Both the position numbers and the translations under genes were made by a program. Shown in pieces: positions 8,933-18,535 of a DNA stretch of 56,929 bases. How positions within the stretch are numbered: the first letter of the stretch is position 1; each line of letters begins with the position of its first letter. The notes beneath the pieces were generated by a model. The model was given only the letters and a program-made list of their open reading frames with translations. It made no database searches and was not told the origin of the DNA. The stretch lies in the NCBI RefSeq assembly GCF_001655005.1, contig NZ_LXET01000025.1, positions 1 through 56,929 of the forward strand, in the 5' to 3' direction. This stretch comes from Hafnia paralvei ATCC 29927. GTDB lineage: Bacteria > Pseudomonadota > Gammaproteobacteria > Enterobacterales > Enterobacteriaceae.

Positions 8933-10894
8933 ATGGCTAAGGCAAAACTTAACCCGTTAGCGAACTTATTGCGCGGGGGGCTTTGCGTACCGTTATTCAT
9001 CGCAGCACCAGTGATGGCGGCCGAAGGGGACGACGTCATGGTTGTAACCGCTTCAGCAACAGAACAAAATTTGAAGGATGCACCTGCCAGTATCAGCGTG
9101 ATTACGCGTGAAGATTTGGCGAAAAAGCCAATTCAAAATCTGAAGGATATTTTGCAGGAAGTTCCAGGTGTTCAATTGACCAACGAAGGCGACAACCGTA
9201 AGGGTGTGAGTATTCGTGGTTTGGATAGCAGCTATACCCTAATTTTGGTTGATGGGAAACGCGTAAGCTCGCGTACGGCGGTGTTCCGTCATAACGACTA
9301 CGACCTAAGCTGGGTTCCTGCCGAGGCTATTGAGCGTATTGAAGTTGTTCGCGGCCCGATGTCTTCGCTTTATGGCTCTGATGCCTTGGGCGGCGTAGTC
9401 AACATCATTACCCGTAAAGTGGGAAAAGAGTGGCATGGTTCTTTAAGCGCTGACAGTACCATTCAGGAACATCGCGATCGTGGTGATAGCTATAACGGCA
9501 GTTTCTACACCAGTGGTCCGCTGATTGAAGATGTGCTGGGCGTTAAAGTCTTTGGTAATTTGGGCAAGCGTGAAAAAGATGATGCGCAGAAGTCCACAAC
9601 GAGCAAAACCGGCGAATCAGGCCGTATCGAAGGCTACACCACGCGCGATGCTAACGTTGAGTTTGCTTGGACGCCAGAAGCTAATCAGGACATGACCTTT
9701 GGTTATGGCTTTGACCGACAGGATCGTGACTCTGACTCACTGGATAAGAATCGTTTAGAACGTCAGAATTATTCCATTGGTCATAATGGTCGCTGGGATC
9801 TGGCCAATACAGAAATTCGCGCTTATGGCGAAAAAATTGATAACTACAACGAAAATCGAATCACGGCTAAAAACAATGCCATCGACGGTAAAGTTGTCGT
9901 TCCTCTGGGTGACTTTAACCAGCTCTTCACTTTGGGAGGTGAGTACCGTAACGATAAGTTGAGCGATGCAGGTAACCTCAAAAACGGCGGTTCAACGTCA
10001 GCCAACCAATACGCACTGTTTGTTGAAGATGAGTGGCGTATCTTCGAACCGCTGGCCTTTACAGGCGGTGTTCGTATGGATAACCATGAAGATTATGGCG
10101 TTCACTGGAGCCCGCGTGCCTATTTAGTCTACAGCGCAACGGATACGGTTACGGTGAAAGGGGGCTGGGCAACGGCGTTTAAAGCGCCTTCGTTATTGGA
10201 GCTGAGCCCAGACTGGCAGTCTGCTTCATGTCGTGGCGCATGTACTATCGTCGGTAGCAAAGATCTCGATCCTGAAACGTCAGAAAGTTTTGAACTGGGT
10301 CTGTACTATGCCGGTGATGAGGGGATGTTGGACGGTGTGAACGCCAGCGTAACCGTGTTCCAGAATAACGTTAAGGATATGATTAATGTCAATCGTACTT
10401 CAGACGTTTCTGTCGCGCCGACGTATCCGAACTTTGTCGGCTTCGATAAGAATGGTAAGCCAATCTTTAGCTATTACAACGTTGATAAAGCGCGTATTAA
10501 AGGTGTTGAAACCGAGTTGAAGGTACCGTTTACCGATGAACTCAGCATTAGCATGAACTATACCTACAACGATGCACGTGACTTGACTAACGATCGCCCA
10601 TTGAGCACACAGCCGTTCCACACTGCAAACAGCACGTTGGACTGGAAACCGGTTGAAGACTGGGCATTCTACGTTTCTGCCAACTACTCGGGCAAACGTC
10701 GCGTGGTTTCTAGCTCAGATAAAGCCTCGGGCGGTTATACGCTGTGGAACACCGGTGGTTCATATCAGATGACGAAAGATCTGAAACTGCGTGCCGGCGT
10801 TTTGAACGTGCTGGATAAAGACCTGAACCGCGATGATTACAGTTACAACGAAGAAGGGCGTCGTTACTTTATTGCTGCGGATTATACTTTCTAA
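8933..10894 (+). CDS. cirA: TonB-dependent catecholate siderophore / colicin I receptor CirA
   Basis: This outer membrane receptor of about 653 residues is close to E. coli CirA along its whole length. It has a signal peptide ending PVMAA, a TonB box (DVMVVTAS), a plug domain with LKDAPASISVI and EVPGVQLTNEGDNRKGVSIR, then a 22-strand barrel ending in the aromatic residue of AADYTF. CirA takes up iron complexes of catechols such as dihydroxybenzoylserine and is the receptor for colicins Ia and Ib. GGAG nine bases upstream favours the ATG at 8933 over the one at 8918. A Fur-like box precedes it and a bidirectional terminator follows. It may supply the ABC transporter upstream. Confidence 0.92.
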   Translation: MAKAKLNPLANLLRGGLCVPLFIAAPVMAAEGDDVMVVTASATEQNLKDAPASISVITREDLAKKPIQNLKDILQEVPGVQLTNEGDNRKGVSIRGLDSSYTLILVDGKRVSSRTAVFRHNDYDLSWVPAEAIERIEVVRGPMSSLYGSDALGGVVNIITRKVGKEWHGSLSADSTIQEHRDRGDSYNGSFYTSGPLIEDVLGVKVFGNLGKREKDDAQKSTTSKTGESGRIEGYTTRDANVEFAWTPEANQDMTFGYGFDRQDRDSDSLDKNRLERQNYSIGHNGRWDLANTEIRAYGEKIDNYNENRITAKNNAIDGKVVVPLGDFNQLFTLGGEYRNDKLSDAGNLKNGGSTSANQYALFVEDEWRIFEPLAFTGGVRMDNHEDYGVHWSPRAYLVYSATDTVTVKGGWATAFKAPSLLELSPDWQSASCRGACTIVGSKDLDPETSESFELGLYYAGDEGMLDGVNASVTVFQNNVKDMINVNRTSDVSVAPTYPNFVGFDKNGKPIFSYYNVDKARIKGVETELKVPFTDELSISMNYTYNDARDLTNDRPLSTQPFHTANSTLDWKPVEDWAFYVSANYSGKRRVVSSSDKASGGYTLWNTGGSYQMTKDLKLRAGVLNVLDKDLNRDDYSYNEEGRRYFIAADYTF

Positions 10895-10920
10895 AGCTGT
10901 ATTCCACGTTTGTTGAGTAT

Positions 10921-10948
10921 AAAAAAACCCGCCAATCGGCGGGTTTTT
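10921..10948. terminator. Bidirectional terminator between cirA and metG
   Basis: CCCGCC-AATC-GGCGGG stem with A7 on one side and T5 on the other, between the convergent cirA and metG genes. Confidence 0.9.
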
Positions 10949-10960
10949 CGTATCAGGATA

Positions 10961-13015
10961 TTATTTAACCTGATGGCCTGGCTGGGCACCGCTGTCAGGG
11001 CTGAGCAGGAAGATATCCTTACCGCCAGGACCTGCGGCCATTACCATACCTTCAGACATGCCGAAGCGCATTTTGCGTGGGGCCAAGTTTGCTACCATTA
11101 CGGTTAAACGGCCAACCAGTACGCTAGGATCTGGATACGCTGAGCGGATGCCGGAGAAGACCTGACGGGTTTCGCCGCCTAAATCCAGCATCAATTTCAG
11201 CAGTTTATCGGAGCCTTCAACAAACTCAGCGCTTTTGATTTCAGCAATGCGCATGTCAACTTTGGCAAAATCGTCAAAGGTGATGGTGTCTTGAATGGGC
11301 TCATCGGCGAGTGGCCCGGTGGCTGGTTTGGACGCCGCCACTGCAGCCGCCGCAGCGGCTTTACCATCTTCAATCATCGCTTCAACTTTTGCCATTTCAA
11401 TACGGTTGAACAGCGCTTTGAACGCGTTAACCTGATGACCGAGCAACGGTTGGGCAATACCATCCCAAGTTAACTGTGTATTCAGGAAGGTTTCGGTGCG
11501 CTCGCTCAGTGAAGGCAGAACCGGTTTCAGATAGGTCATGAGCACGCGGAACAGGTTGATACCCATTGAGCAGATAGCCTGTAAATCAGCGTCACGGCCT
11601 TCTTCCTTCGCTACGACCCACGGTGCTTGTTCGTCGACATAGCGGTTTGCCAGATCGGCTAGCGCCATGATTTCACGAATGGCTTTGCCTGATTCACGGT
11701 TTTCGTACGCCTGAGCGATTTCATCCGCAGCATTCACAAAGGTCTGATACAGAGCAGGATCGGCCAAATGCTCAGACAGTTTGCCGCCGAAGCGCTTATT
11801 GATGAAGCCCGCGTTACGAGAGGCTAGGTTCACCACTTTGTTCACGATGTCAGCGTTCACACGCTGAACGAAATCTTCCAAATTCAGGTCAATATCGTCA
11901 ATGCGTGAAGAAAGCTTCGCGGCGTAGTAGTAGCGCAGGCAGTCTGGGTCTAAGTGATCCAGATAGGTGCGCGCTTGCACGAAGGTTCCGCGAGACTTAG
12001 ACATCTTGGCGCCGTTAACGGTAACGTAGCCGTGGACAAATACATTGCTTGGCTTGCGGAAGTTGCTGCCTTCCAGCATTGCTGGCCAGAACAGACTATG
12101 GAAATAGACGATATCTTTACCGATAAAGTGATACAGCTCGGTAGAGGAGTCTTTGCGCCAGAATTCGTCAAAGCTCAAATCGCTGCGTTTTTCACACAGG
12201 TTTTTGAATGACCCCATGTAGCCAATTGGCGCATCCAGCCATACATAAAAGTATTTACCCGGCGCATCTGGGATCTCAAAACCGAAATATGGAGCATCAC
12301 GGGTGATATCCCACTGCTGTAAACCGGATTCGAACCATTCCTGCATTTTGTTCGCGACCTGTTCTTGCAACGCGCCGGAGCGAGTCCATGCCTGCAACAT
12401 TTCGCTAAATGAAGGTAAGTCGAAGAAGAAGTGTTCTGATTCACGCATGATAGGCGTAGCGCCAGAAACGACGGATTTAGGCTCAATCAGTTCGGTTGGG
12501 CTATAGGTGGCACCGCACACTTCGCAGTTATCACCGTATTGATCGGGCGACTTACATTTCGGGCAAGTCCCTTTGACAAAACGGTCTGGCAGGAACATCC
12601 CTTTTTCTGGGTCGTAGAGCTGAGAAATCGTGCGATTTTTAATAAAACCGTTTTCTTTCAGGCGACCATAGATCAGGCTCGACAGTTCACGGTTTTCTTC
12701 GCTATGCGTGGAGTGATAGTTGTCGTAGCTGATATTAAAGTCGGAGAAGTCTTTCTGATGTTCCTGACTCACGGCAGCAATCATCTGCTCAGGCTCAATA
12801 CCCAACTGCTGAGCTTTCAGCATGATTGGGGTCCCGTGGGCATCGTCCGCGCAGATAAAGTGCACTTCGTTGCCGCGCATTCGCTGAAAACGAACCCATA
12901 CGTCTGCCTGAATGTGCTCGAGCATGTGGCCGAGGTGAATTGAGCCGTTGGCGTACGGAAGCGCGCACGTCACTAAAATTTTTCTTGCGCTTGCTTGGGA
13001 GGTGACTGAAGCCAT
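10961..13015 (-). CDS. metG: Methionyl-tRNA synthetase
   Basis: This 684-residue class I synthetase charges tRNA-Met with methionine. It has the HIGH-type motif HLGH near residue 28, a zinc knuckle CPKC..CEVC near residues 146-161, the KMSKS loop (AKMSKSRG) near residue 335, an anticodon-binding helical domain, and a C-terminal tRNA-binding (EMAP/Trbp111-like) domain from about residue 580 that dimerises the enzyme. The length is close to the E. coli enzyme (677). It is divergent from mrp across about 275 bp, the same arrangement as in E. coli. Confidence 0.97.
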   Translation of the reverse strand: MASVTSQASARKILVTCALPYANGSIHLGHMLEHIQADVWVRFQRMRGNEVHFICADDAHGTPIMLKAQQLGIEPEQMIAAVSQEHQKDFSDFNISYDNYHSTHSEENRELSSLIYGRLKENGFIKNRTISQLYDPEKGMFLPDRFVKGTCPKCKSPDQYGDNCEVCGATYSPTELIEPKSVVSGATPIMRESEHFFFDLPSFSEMLQAWTRSGALQEQVANKMQEWFESGLQQWDITRDAPYFGFEIPDAPGKYFYVWLDAPIGYMGSFKNLCEKRSDLSFDEFWRKDSSTELYHFIGKDIVYFHSLFWPAMLEGSNFRKPSNVFVHGYVTVNGAKMSKSRGTFVQARTYLDHLDPDCLRYYYAAKLSSRIDDIDLNLEDFVQRVNADIVNKVVNLASRNAGFINKRFGGKLSEHLADPALYQTFVNAADEIAQAYENRESGKAIREIMALADLANRYVDEQAPWVVAKEEGRDADLQAICSMGINLFRVLMTYLKPVLPSLSERTETFLNTQLTWDGIAQPLLGHQVNAFKALFNRIEMAKVEAMIEDGKAAAAAAVAASKPATGPLADEPIQDTITFDDFAKVDMRIAEIKSAEFVEGSDKLLKLMLDLGGETRQVFSGIRSAYPDPSVLVGRLTVMVANLAPRKMRFGMSEGMVMAAGPGGKDIFLLSPDSGAQPGHQVK

Positions 13016-13290
13016 AGTGGATTTGCTGTCTCTTTAAAGAATGGAACGGTGCAGAAGATGTTACCTGATTGAGCCCGTTGCCGCTAGGTTGCTGTGTTTG
13101 TTAAGCGATTTTCTTTCTTAATGCGCGGATCTTAAGTTGTCTAACGCGGAGCCGGTGGAGTTCTGGTATGCTTATGACTGCTGTGTAAATAAGTAGAATG
13201 GCTGTGTAAGTGAGTTATGTAAGCGAACAAAGATAAAGACGCTTCGCAGCACCCTCTGAAGATAAAAAATGAATGACACAAGGAGCCGGG

Positions 13291-14403
13291 ATGAGCAATA
13301 AATCCCATGAAACGTCCACTCCCGAAGCACTGCGGACGCAGGTCGGCGAAATTCTCGCGGCCTTTACCCATCCAACACTTAATCATCCGCTGAGTGCGCT
13401 CAAGGCGTTGCACCATTGTGCTCTGCTGGACAATACTTTACACATCGAACTGCTGATGCCTTTTGCGTGGCAAAGCGGTTTTGCTGCGCTGAAAGATGCC
13501 ACAAGCGCTGAACTGCTGCGTGTGAGCGGAGCGAAGGCGATTGAATGGCGTTTGGCGCATAATATCGCCACCTTAAAACGTGCCAACGACCAGGCTGGCG
13601 TGAAAGGTGTACGTAACATTATTGCTGTGAGCTCTGGTAAAGGTGGTGTTGGCAAATCAAGCACCGCGGTGAATTTGGCGCTGGCGCTCGCCGCCGAAGG
13701 CGCTAAAGTCGGTATTCTCGATGCGGATATCTATGGCCCATCGATCCCGATGATGCTGGGAACGCCAAATGAGCGCCCAACGTCGCCAGATGGTCAACAC
13801 ATGGCGCCTATTATGGCGCATGGCTTGGCGACCAACTCGATTGGCTATTTGGTCACTGACGATAATGCAATGGTTTGGCGCGGTCCCATGGCCAGCAAAG
13901 CGTTGCTGCAGTTGCTACAGGATACACTGTGGCCTGATTTGGATTATTTGGTCTTGGATATGCCTCCGGGTACCGGCGACATTCAGCTAACGCTGGCGCA
14001 GAACATTCCAGTAACAGGCGCCGTGGTAGTGACGACTCCGCAAGATATTGCCCTATTGGATGCGATGAAAGGCATCGTGATGTTCGAGAAAGTCCATGTG
14101 CCAGTGCTGGGTGTGGTGGAAAACATGAGCATTCACGTATGCAGTAACTGTGGTTTCCATGAACCTATCTTTGGCACCGGTGGTGCTGAGAAACTGGCGG
14201 AAAAATACAAGATCCGTCTGTTGGGCCAGTTACCGTTGCATATTTCACTGCGTGAAGATTTGGATCGCGGTGAACCGACGATGGCATGTCGTCCAGACAG
14301 TGAATTTGCGCATATTTATCGTCAGTTGGCGGCGAACGTTGCAGCGCAGCTATACTGGCAGGGCGAATCTATCCCGACAGAAATCGCCTTCCGCGCGTTG
14401 TAA
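13291..14403 (+). CDS. mrp: Iron-sulfur cluster carrier Mrp/ApbC
   Basis: This protein of about 370 residues binds and transfers Fe-S clusters in the cytoplasm. An N-terminal MIP18/DUF59-like domain precedes a ParA/MinD-type P-loop domain with the deviant Walker A SSGKGGVGKSS. A CSNC motif near residue 281 supplies the cluster-binding cysteines at the dimer interface. AAGGAG at 13280-13285, five bases ahead, fixes the start at 13291 rather than 13273. It is divergent from metG. Confidence 0.95.
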   Translation: MSNKSHETSTPEALRTQVGEILAAFTHPTLNHPLSALKALHHCALLDNTLHIELLMPFAWQSGFAALKDATSAELLRVSGAKAIEWRLAHNIATLKRANDQAGVKGVRNIIAVSSGKGGVGKSSTAVNLALALAAEGAKVGILDADIYGPSIPMMLGTPNERPTSPDGQHMAPIMAHGLATNSIGYLVTDDNAMVWRGPMASKALLQLLQDTLWPDLDYLVLDMPPGTGDIQLTLAQNIPVTGAVVVTTPQDIALLDAMKGIVMFEKVHVPVLGVVENMSIHVCSNCGFHEPIFGTGGAEKLAEKYKIRLLGQLPLHISLREDLDRGEPTMACRPDSEFAHIYRQLAANVAAQLYWQGESIPTEIAFRAL

Positions 14404-14606
14404 TTCACCGTAGTATTATTTAGCGCCGAATGGCGGGTATAATGCGGGCATTAAACTGGATGCCCGTAATTTCACCGATTAAAACCTGCAAAATTCTGGT
14501 ATCAATCCGCGTAACTCCCTATAATTGCCGCGTCCCAAGCAAGCAGCGGTGAGCTGTCTCTGCTTAGCCCCCCGTCGAACATTTAACACCAGGTCTTAAA
14601 AATTAT

Positions 14607-15248
14607 ATGACTGACAACTCCCATCAGTGCGTCATTATTGGCATCACGGGCGCATCTGCCTCAGGCAAAAGTTTGATCGCCAGCACACTTTATCGTGAAT
14701 TGCGTGAACAAGTGGGTGAGGAGCACATCGGTGTGATCCCGGAAGATTGTTACTATAAAGACCAGACCGATCTGACGATGGAAGAGCGTGTTAAAACCAA
14801 CTACGACCATCCAAGCGCGATGGATCATAGCCTGCTGTTTCAGCATTTGCAGATGCTAAAAGCAGGTAAAGCCGTCGAACTTCCGCAGTATAGCTACGTA
14901 GAACACACCCGCAAACAAGAGACCATCCATCTAGAACCGAAGAAAGTTATCATTCTAGAAGGGATTTTGCTGTTGACCGATGCTCGCTTACGCAATGAGC
15001 TCAATTTTTCTATTTTCGTTGATACCCCGCTGGATATCTGCTTGATGCGTCGTATCCGACGCGATGTGAATGAACGTGGCCGTTCCATGGATTCGGTGAT
15101 GGCACAATATCAGAAAACAGTGCGTCCGATGTTCCTACAGTTTATTGAACCCTCTAAACAGTATGCAGATATTATCGTGCCGCGTGGGGGTAAAAACCGC
15201 ATTGCAATCGATATTCTGAAAGCGAAAATTAGTCAGTTCTTTAAATAA
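14607..15248 (+). CDS. udk: Uridine kinase
   Basis: This 213-residue kinase phosphorylates uridine and cytidine in pyrimidine salvage. The P-loop GITGASASGKS lies near residue 15, and PEDCYYKDQ and YDHPSAMD form the nucleoside site. The length equals that of E. coli Udk. A TATAAT at 14520-14525 followed by a GC-rich stretch is a possible promoter -10. A terminator at 15272-15297 closes the gene, so dcd is transcribed separately. Confidence 0.96.
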   Translation: MTDNSHQCVIIGITGASASGKSLIASTLYRELREQVGEEHIGVIPEDCYYKDQTDLTMEERVKTNYDHPSAMDHSLLFQHLQMLKAGKAVELPQYSYVEHTRKQETIHLEPKKVIILEGILLLTDARLRNELNFSIFVDTPLDICLMRRIRRDVNERGRSMDSVMAQYQKTVRPMFLQFIEPSKQYADIIVPRGGKNRIAIDILKAKISQFFK

Positions 15249-15271
15249 AGCATTTTTGAACGGAAAATATT

Positions 15272-15297
15272 AAGGCCGATGACTCGGCCTTTTTTTA
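15272..15297 (+). terminator. Terminator after udk
   Basis: AAGGCCGA-TGAC-TCGGCC stem and loop followed by T7, 24 bases after the udk stop. Confidence 0.9.
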
Positions 15298-15682
15298 TGC
15301 CAATACGCGGCTCATTTCACGCCAAAAATAAAGTCAACGTTGATTGACGCAACAATACCTCGGTTTTTCCCATCGTAAATATCATTTCAGTCATAATAAT
15401 TTACTTTCATCTATTTCAACGCGTGTTTCAGAATCGCTATGAAGCAATAGACGCAAAGCGTGAGTCGCATAGCCTACGAATTAATTATTCTGAAAAAGCC
15501 CGTCTTAGGGCTGTATAGGACGATTGTTAGTCTCTGAAATGCCAACAGTTGGGTGAAATAAAACCAATAAGTGAAAAGTTTATCGACAAATCATGTGAGG
15601 CATTTCAGAAACTAAGTGTCATAAGGTAGTATGTGCCATAGTTTGCAGCCATTGCTGCTTTGCCCGTAACGGAGAGAAAACC
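15298..15682. other. Intergenic region before dcd with nested inverted repeats
   Basis: There is no convincing gene in this stretch. It contains two nested-style inverted repeats: TTTCAGAAT (15426-15434) with ATTCTGAAA (15487-15495), and the 17-bp arms TTAGTCTCTGAAATGCC (15527-15543) with GGCATTTCAGAAACTAA (15599-15615), which pair at 16 of 17 positions across a 55-bp spacer. Both share a TTCTGAAA/TTTCAGAA core. Function is unknown; a paired operator, a small RNA or a degenerate mobile end are all possible. Confidence 0.4.
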
Positions 15683-16264
15683 ATGAGACTTTGTGACCGC
15701 GATATTGAAGCTTGGCTAGACGCGGGAAAACTCACTATTTCACCTCGTCCGCCAGTAGACCGTATTAACGGTGCTACCGTTGATGTGCGTTTAGGGAATA
15801 AGTTTCGTGTTTTCCGTGGGCATACCGCACCCTACATCGATCTCAGTGGGCCCAAGGCTGAAGTGGCTGAAGCATTAGAACGCGTGATGAGCGATGAGAT
15901 CATTCTTGGTGAAGAAGACGCTTTCTTCCTGCATCCCGGTGAACTTGCGCTTGCGGTGACCCTAGAATCAGTAACCTTGCCTGATAACTTAGTTGGCTGG
16001 CTGGATGGACGCTCTTCGCTGGCGCGTTTAGGGCTGATGGTGCATGTTACGGCACACCGTATCGACCCCGGCTGGCAGGGGTGCATTGTGCTAGAGTTTT
16101 ACAACTCGGGTAAGCTGCCGCTGGCGCTTCGTCCTGGCATGCCAATCGGTGCACTTAGCTTTGAACCACTATCTGGGCCAGCAGCGCGTCCATATAATAG
16201 CCGCCAAGATGCAAAATATCGTGATCAGCAGGGCGCTGTGGCGAGTCGTATTGATAAAGATTGA
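15683..16264 (+). CDS. dcd: dCTP deaminase
   Basis: This 193-residue enzyme deaminates dCTP to dUTP, the first step towards dTTP. The family motifs GATVDVRLGN, DGRSSLARLGL (catalytic region) and HRIDPGWQGCIVLEFYNSGK are intact, and the C terminus RDQQGAVASRIDKD is nearly that of E. coli. The ribosome site GGAGAG stands about nine bases before the ATG. asmA follows after 96 bp on the same strand, as in E. coli. Confidence 0.96.
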   Translation: MRLCDRDIEAWLDAGKLTISPRPPVDRINGATVDVRLGNKFRVFRGHTAPYIDLSGPKAEVAEALERVMSDEIILGEEDAFFLHPGELALAVTLESVTLPDNLVGWLDGRSSLARLGLMVHVTAHRIDPGWQGCIVLEFYNSGKLPLALRPGMPIGALSFEPLSGPAARPYNSRQDAKYRDQQGAVASRIDKD

Positions 16265-16360
16265 TGCTTGTTGATGTCCTTGGTGTTTAGCTGCCTAGCG
16301 ATAGCGTTGACGGTTATGACATCGAGCTCGTATACCGCTTGTCTTTAGATAGAGGATGGC

Positions 16361-18229
16361 ATGAGACGATTTTTAACGACCATTGTAATTCTGCTGGTTG
16401 TGCTGGCTGTTGGAATGACCGCGCTGGTGTTGCTGGTTAATCCCAATGACTTCCGTAGTTATATGACGAAAGAAGTACAGCAGCGCACGGGCTACGAATT
16501 GCAGTTAGATGGTTCGCTACGTTGGCATGTTTGGCCTCGTCTTAGCATTTTATCCGGACGAATGTCGTTGACGGCGCCCGGAGCGGCACAGCCGGTTATT
16601 AGTGCCGAAAATATGCGGTTAGACGTCGGCCTTTGGCCTCTTCTCTCTCATCAGCTTGATGTGAAGCAGGTGATGCTAAAAGGCGCCGTTATTCGTTTAA
16701 CGCCGGGTAGCGACGCTCAGAAACCAGAGAACTCCCCGATTGCGCCATCGGGCTCACGCGAACTGTCCAGCGATGTCGCATGGAAACTGAACATCAAAAA
16801 AGTTCAGGTACGAGATAGCTTATTGATCTGGCAGCAGGATAAAGATGACCAGATTAATATGCGTGATATTAATTTATCGATCGATCAGGATAGTGCACGT
16901 CAGGCCAGTATTGAGTTATCGAGTCGGATCAACCGTAACCAGCGTGATCTTAACTTCAAGCTTGCCGCGAACGTTGATTTAAGCAGCTACCCTCAGCGCT
17001 ATAGCGCCGTGGTTTCTAACTTTGATTATCAACTGAGCGGGGTTGGATTGCCTACCAGCGGAATTGCTGGGACGGGGAGTGCAACGGTCAGCTACCAACA
17101 ACAGCCGCAGCAAATTGATATTTCAAACTTGCTGGTGACAGCCAACCAAAGCCAGTTGCAGGGGCGCATTCAAGGCGCAATGCAGGAAAATGGCACATCG
17201 GCTTACAAAGTGGATTTGCAGTCGGCAGCGCTTAATCTTGATAACCTGTTTGGCTGGACACCACCTACCGAAGGTGCTGATGGTTCTGCCAATACCGCTG
17301 AACAGGCAACGCTGCGTTCTCCGGTCACATCCAACCCAGAATCTACTGCCCAGGTTGGGGAGATGGCATTTTTACGTGACTTCACTGCTGAGTTAAAAAT
17401 TCAGGCTAACGAAGTGATTTATCATGGCTTAAAACTCGCTGACTTCTCTTTGGCGGCACAAAATGAGCAGGGCAACGCCACATTACAGAATATCAGCGGC
17501 CGTCTGGGCAAAGGAACGTTTCAGGCACAAGGCACGTTGGCAGTGGTGGACAACCAACCCGCTCAGGTTAGTTTAACGCCGCAGATAGAAAATATTACCT
17601 TAGAACCTGTTCTTCATGCTTTCAGCCAACCCGATGCGCTGGTCGGGGATTTAACGCTGACCGGCAAATTTAACGGAACGGGTATGACTCTGGTTGATGT
17701 GATGCAAAATTGGGATGGCCATGCGCATATTTCATTGGCTAATGCTCGACTTCAGGGCATGAATATTCAGCAATTAATTCAACAAGCGGTGATCCGGAAT
17801 CATTCGGATGTCTCGGGTAAAGACAGTTATTCTGATTATACCAAGGTACAGGAACTCAAAGCCGACACGGTATTACGCAATGGCATTTTGCGAATCACTC
17901 GGTTCTTTGGCAGCTCAGAGATTTTGACCGTTGGTGGCTCAGGATTGGTCAATCTAGAAAACCAGAGCTGTGACATGAACTTGAATGTGCGGGTGCTTGA
18001 AGGATGGAATGGCAAAGATAGCGTGGTTAAAGCGTTACAGAATGCGGTTATTCCTTTGCGGATTTATGGCCCATGGCAGCAACTGAGTTATTCACTTGAT
18101 GCAGATAAAGTCTTACGCGATCAACTGCAACAAAAAGCCAAAGATGCACTCAATAATTGGCTGAGTAAGCATCAGGACAAAGACACAAAAGATAAGAAGG
18201 ATGTAGAGCGGTTGTTGAATAAACTCTAA
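16361..18229 (+). CDS. asmA: AsmA family envelope protein
   Basis: This 622-residue protein has one N-terminal inner membrane helix (residues about 5-25) and a long periplasmic part of the AsmA type. That part holds an N-terminal AsmA domain (NPNDFRSYMTKEVQQRTGYE) and a C-terminal AsmA domain ending in a charged tail rich in Lys and Asp. AsmA-like proteins are thought to bridge the periplasm in phospholipid transport and influence outer membrane assembly. The length matches E. coli (617). A clear terminator follows at 18252-18282. Confidence 0.93.
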   Translation: MRRFLTTIVILLVVLAVGMTALVLLVNPNDFRSYMTKEVQQRTGYELQLDGSLRWHVWPRLSILSGRMSLTAPGAAQPVISAENMRLDVGLWPLLSHQLDVKQVMLKGAVIRLTPGSDAQKPENSPIAPSGSRELSSDVAWKLNIKKVQVRDSLLIWQQDKDDQINMRDINLSIDQDSARQASIELSSRINRNQRDLNFKLAANVDLSSYPQRYSAVVSNFDYQLSGVGLPTSGIAGTGSATVSYQQQPQQIDISNLLVTANQSQLQGRIQGAMQENGTSAYKVDLQSAALNLDNLFGWTPPTEGADGSANTAEQATLRSPVTSNPESTAQVGEMAFLRDFTAELKIQANEVIYHGLKLADFSLAAQNEQGNATLQNISGRLGKGTFQAQGTLAVVDNQPAQVSLTPQIENITLEPVLHAFSQPDALVGDLTLTGKFNGTGMTLVDVMQNWDGHAHISLANARLQGMNIQQLIQQAVIRNHSDVSGKDSYSDYTKVQELKADTVLRNGILRITRFFGSSEILTVGGSGLVNLENQSCDMNLNVRVLEGWNGKDSVVKALQNAVIPLRIYGPWQQLSYSLDADKVLRDQLQQKAKDALNNWLSKHQDKDTKDKKDVERLLNKL

Positions 18230-18251
18230 TTCTTTTGCAAAGCAATTCTTC

Positions 18252-18282
18252 GAAGCCGTAGCCTGAGTGCTACGGCTTTTTT
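18252..18282 (+). terminator. Terminator after asmA
   Basis: AGCCGTAGC-CTGAGT-GCTACGGCT hairpin followed by a T run. Confidence 0.9.
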
Positions 18283-18535
18283 ATTGCTTCCAGAATTTCG
18301 TTAAATTGCAATCGAGAAAGACTGAATTAAGCGGCAAATCACAAACTTATCACGGCATAAACAAACACGGGTAATCGTTGACCGAAGTCAGTAAAATCGT
18401 CTGCCTTTTTCGGCAAAGTTCGACTGTTTGCTGGGTTTATTGGCTAGTGATGGTGAATTCGTTCTTTTTTTCATCGCAACGCTATTCAAGTTCCGCAGAG
18501 AACTTATTTAAAGCAATACCTATAGAGGCTTTTAT
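18283..18535 (+). promoter_or_regulatory. Upstream region of dcuC
   Basis: No gene is seen. The region should hold the dcuC promoter. TTGACCGAAGTCAG at 18378-18391 is a partial dyad resembling an FNR site (TTGATnnnnATCAA), which would fit anaerobic control, but the match is weak. Confidence 0.3.

Noticed and set aside
18378..18391. FNR site upstream of dcuC
   Set aside because: The dyad matches only part of TTGATnnnnATCAA; mentioned as weak and not claimed as a separate site.
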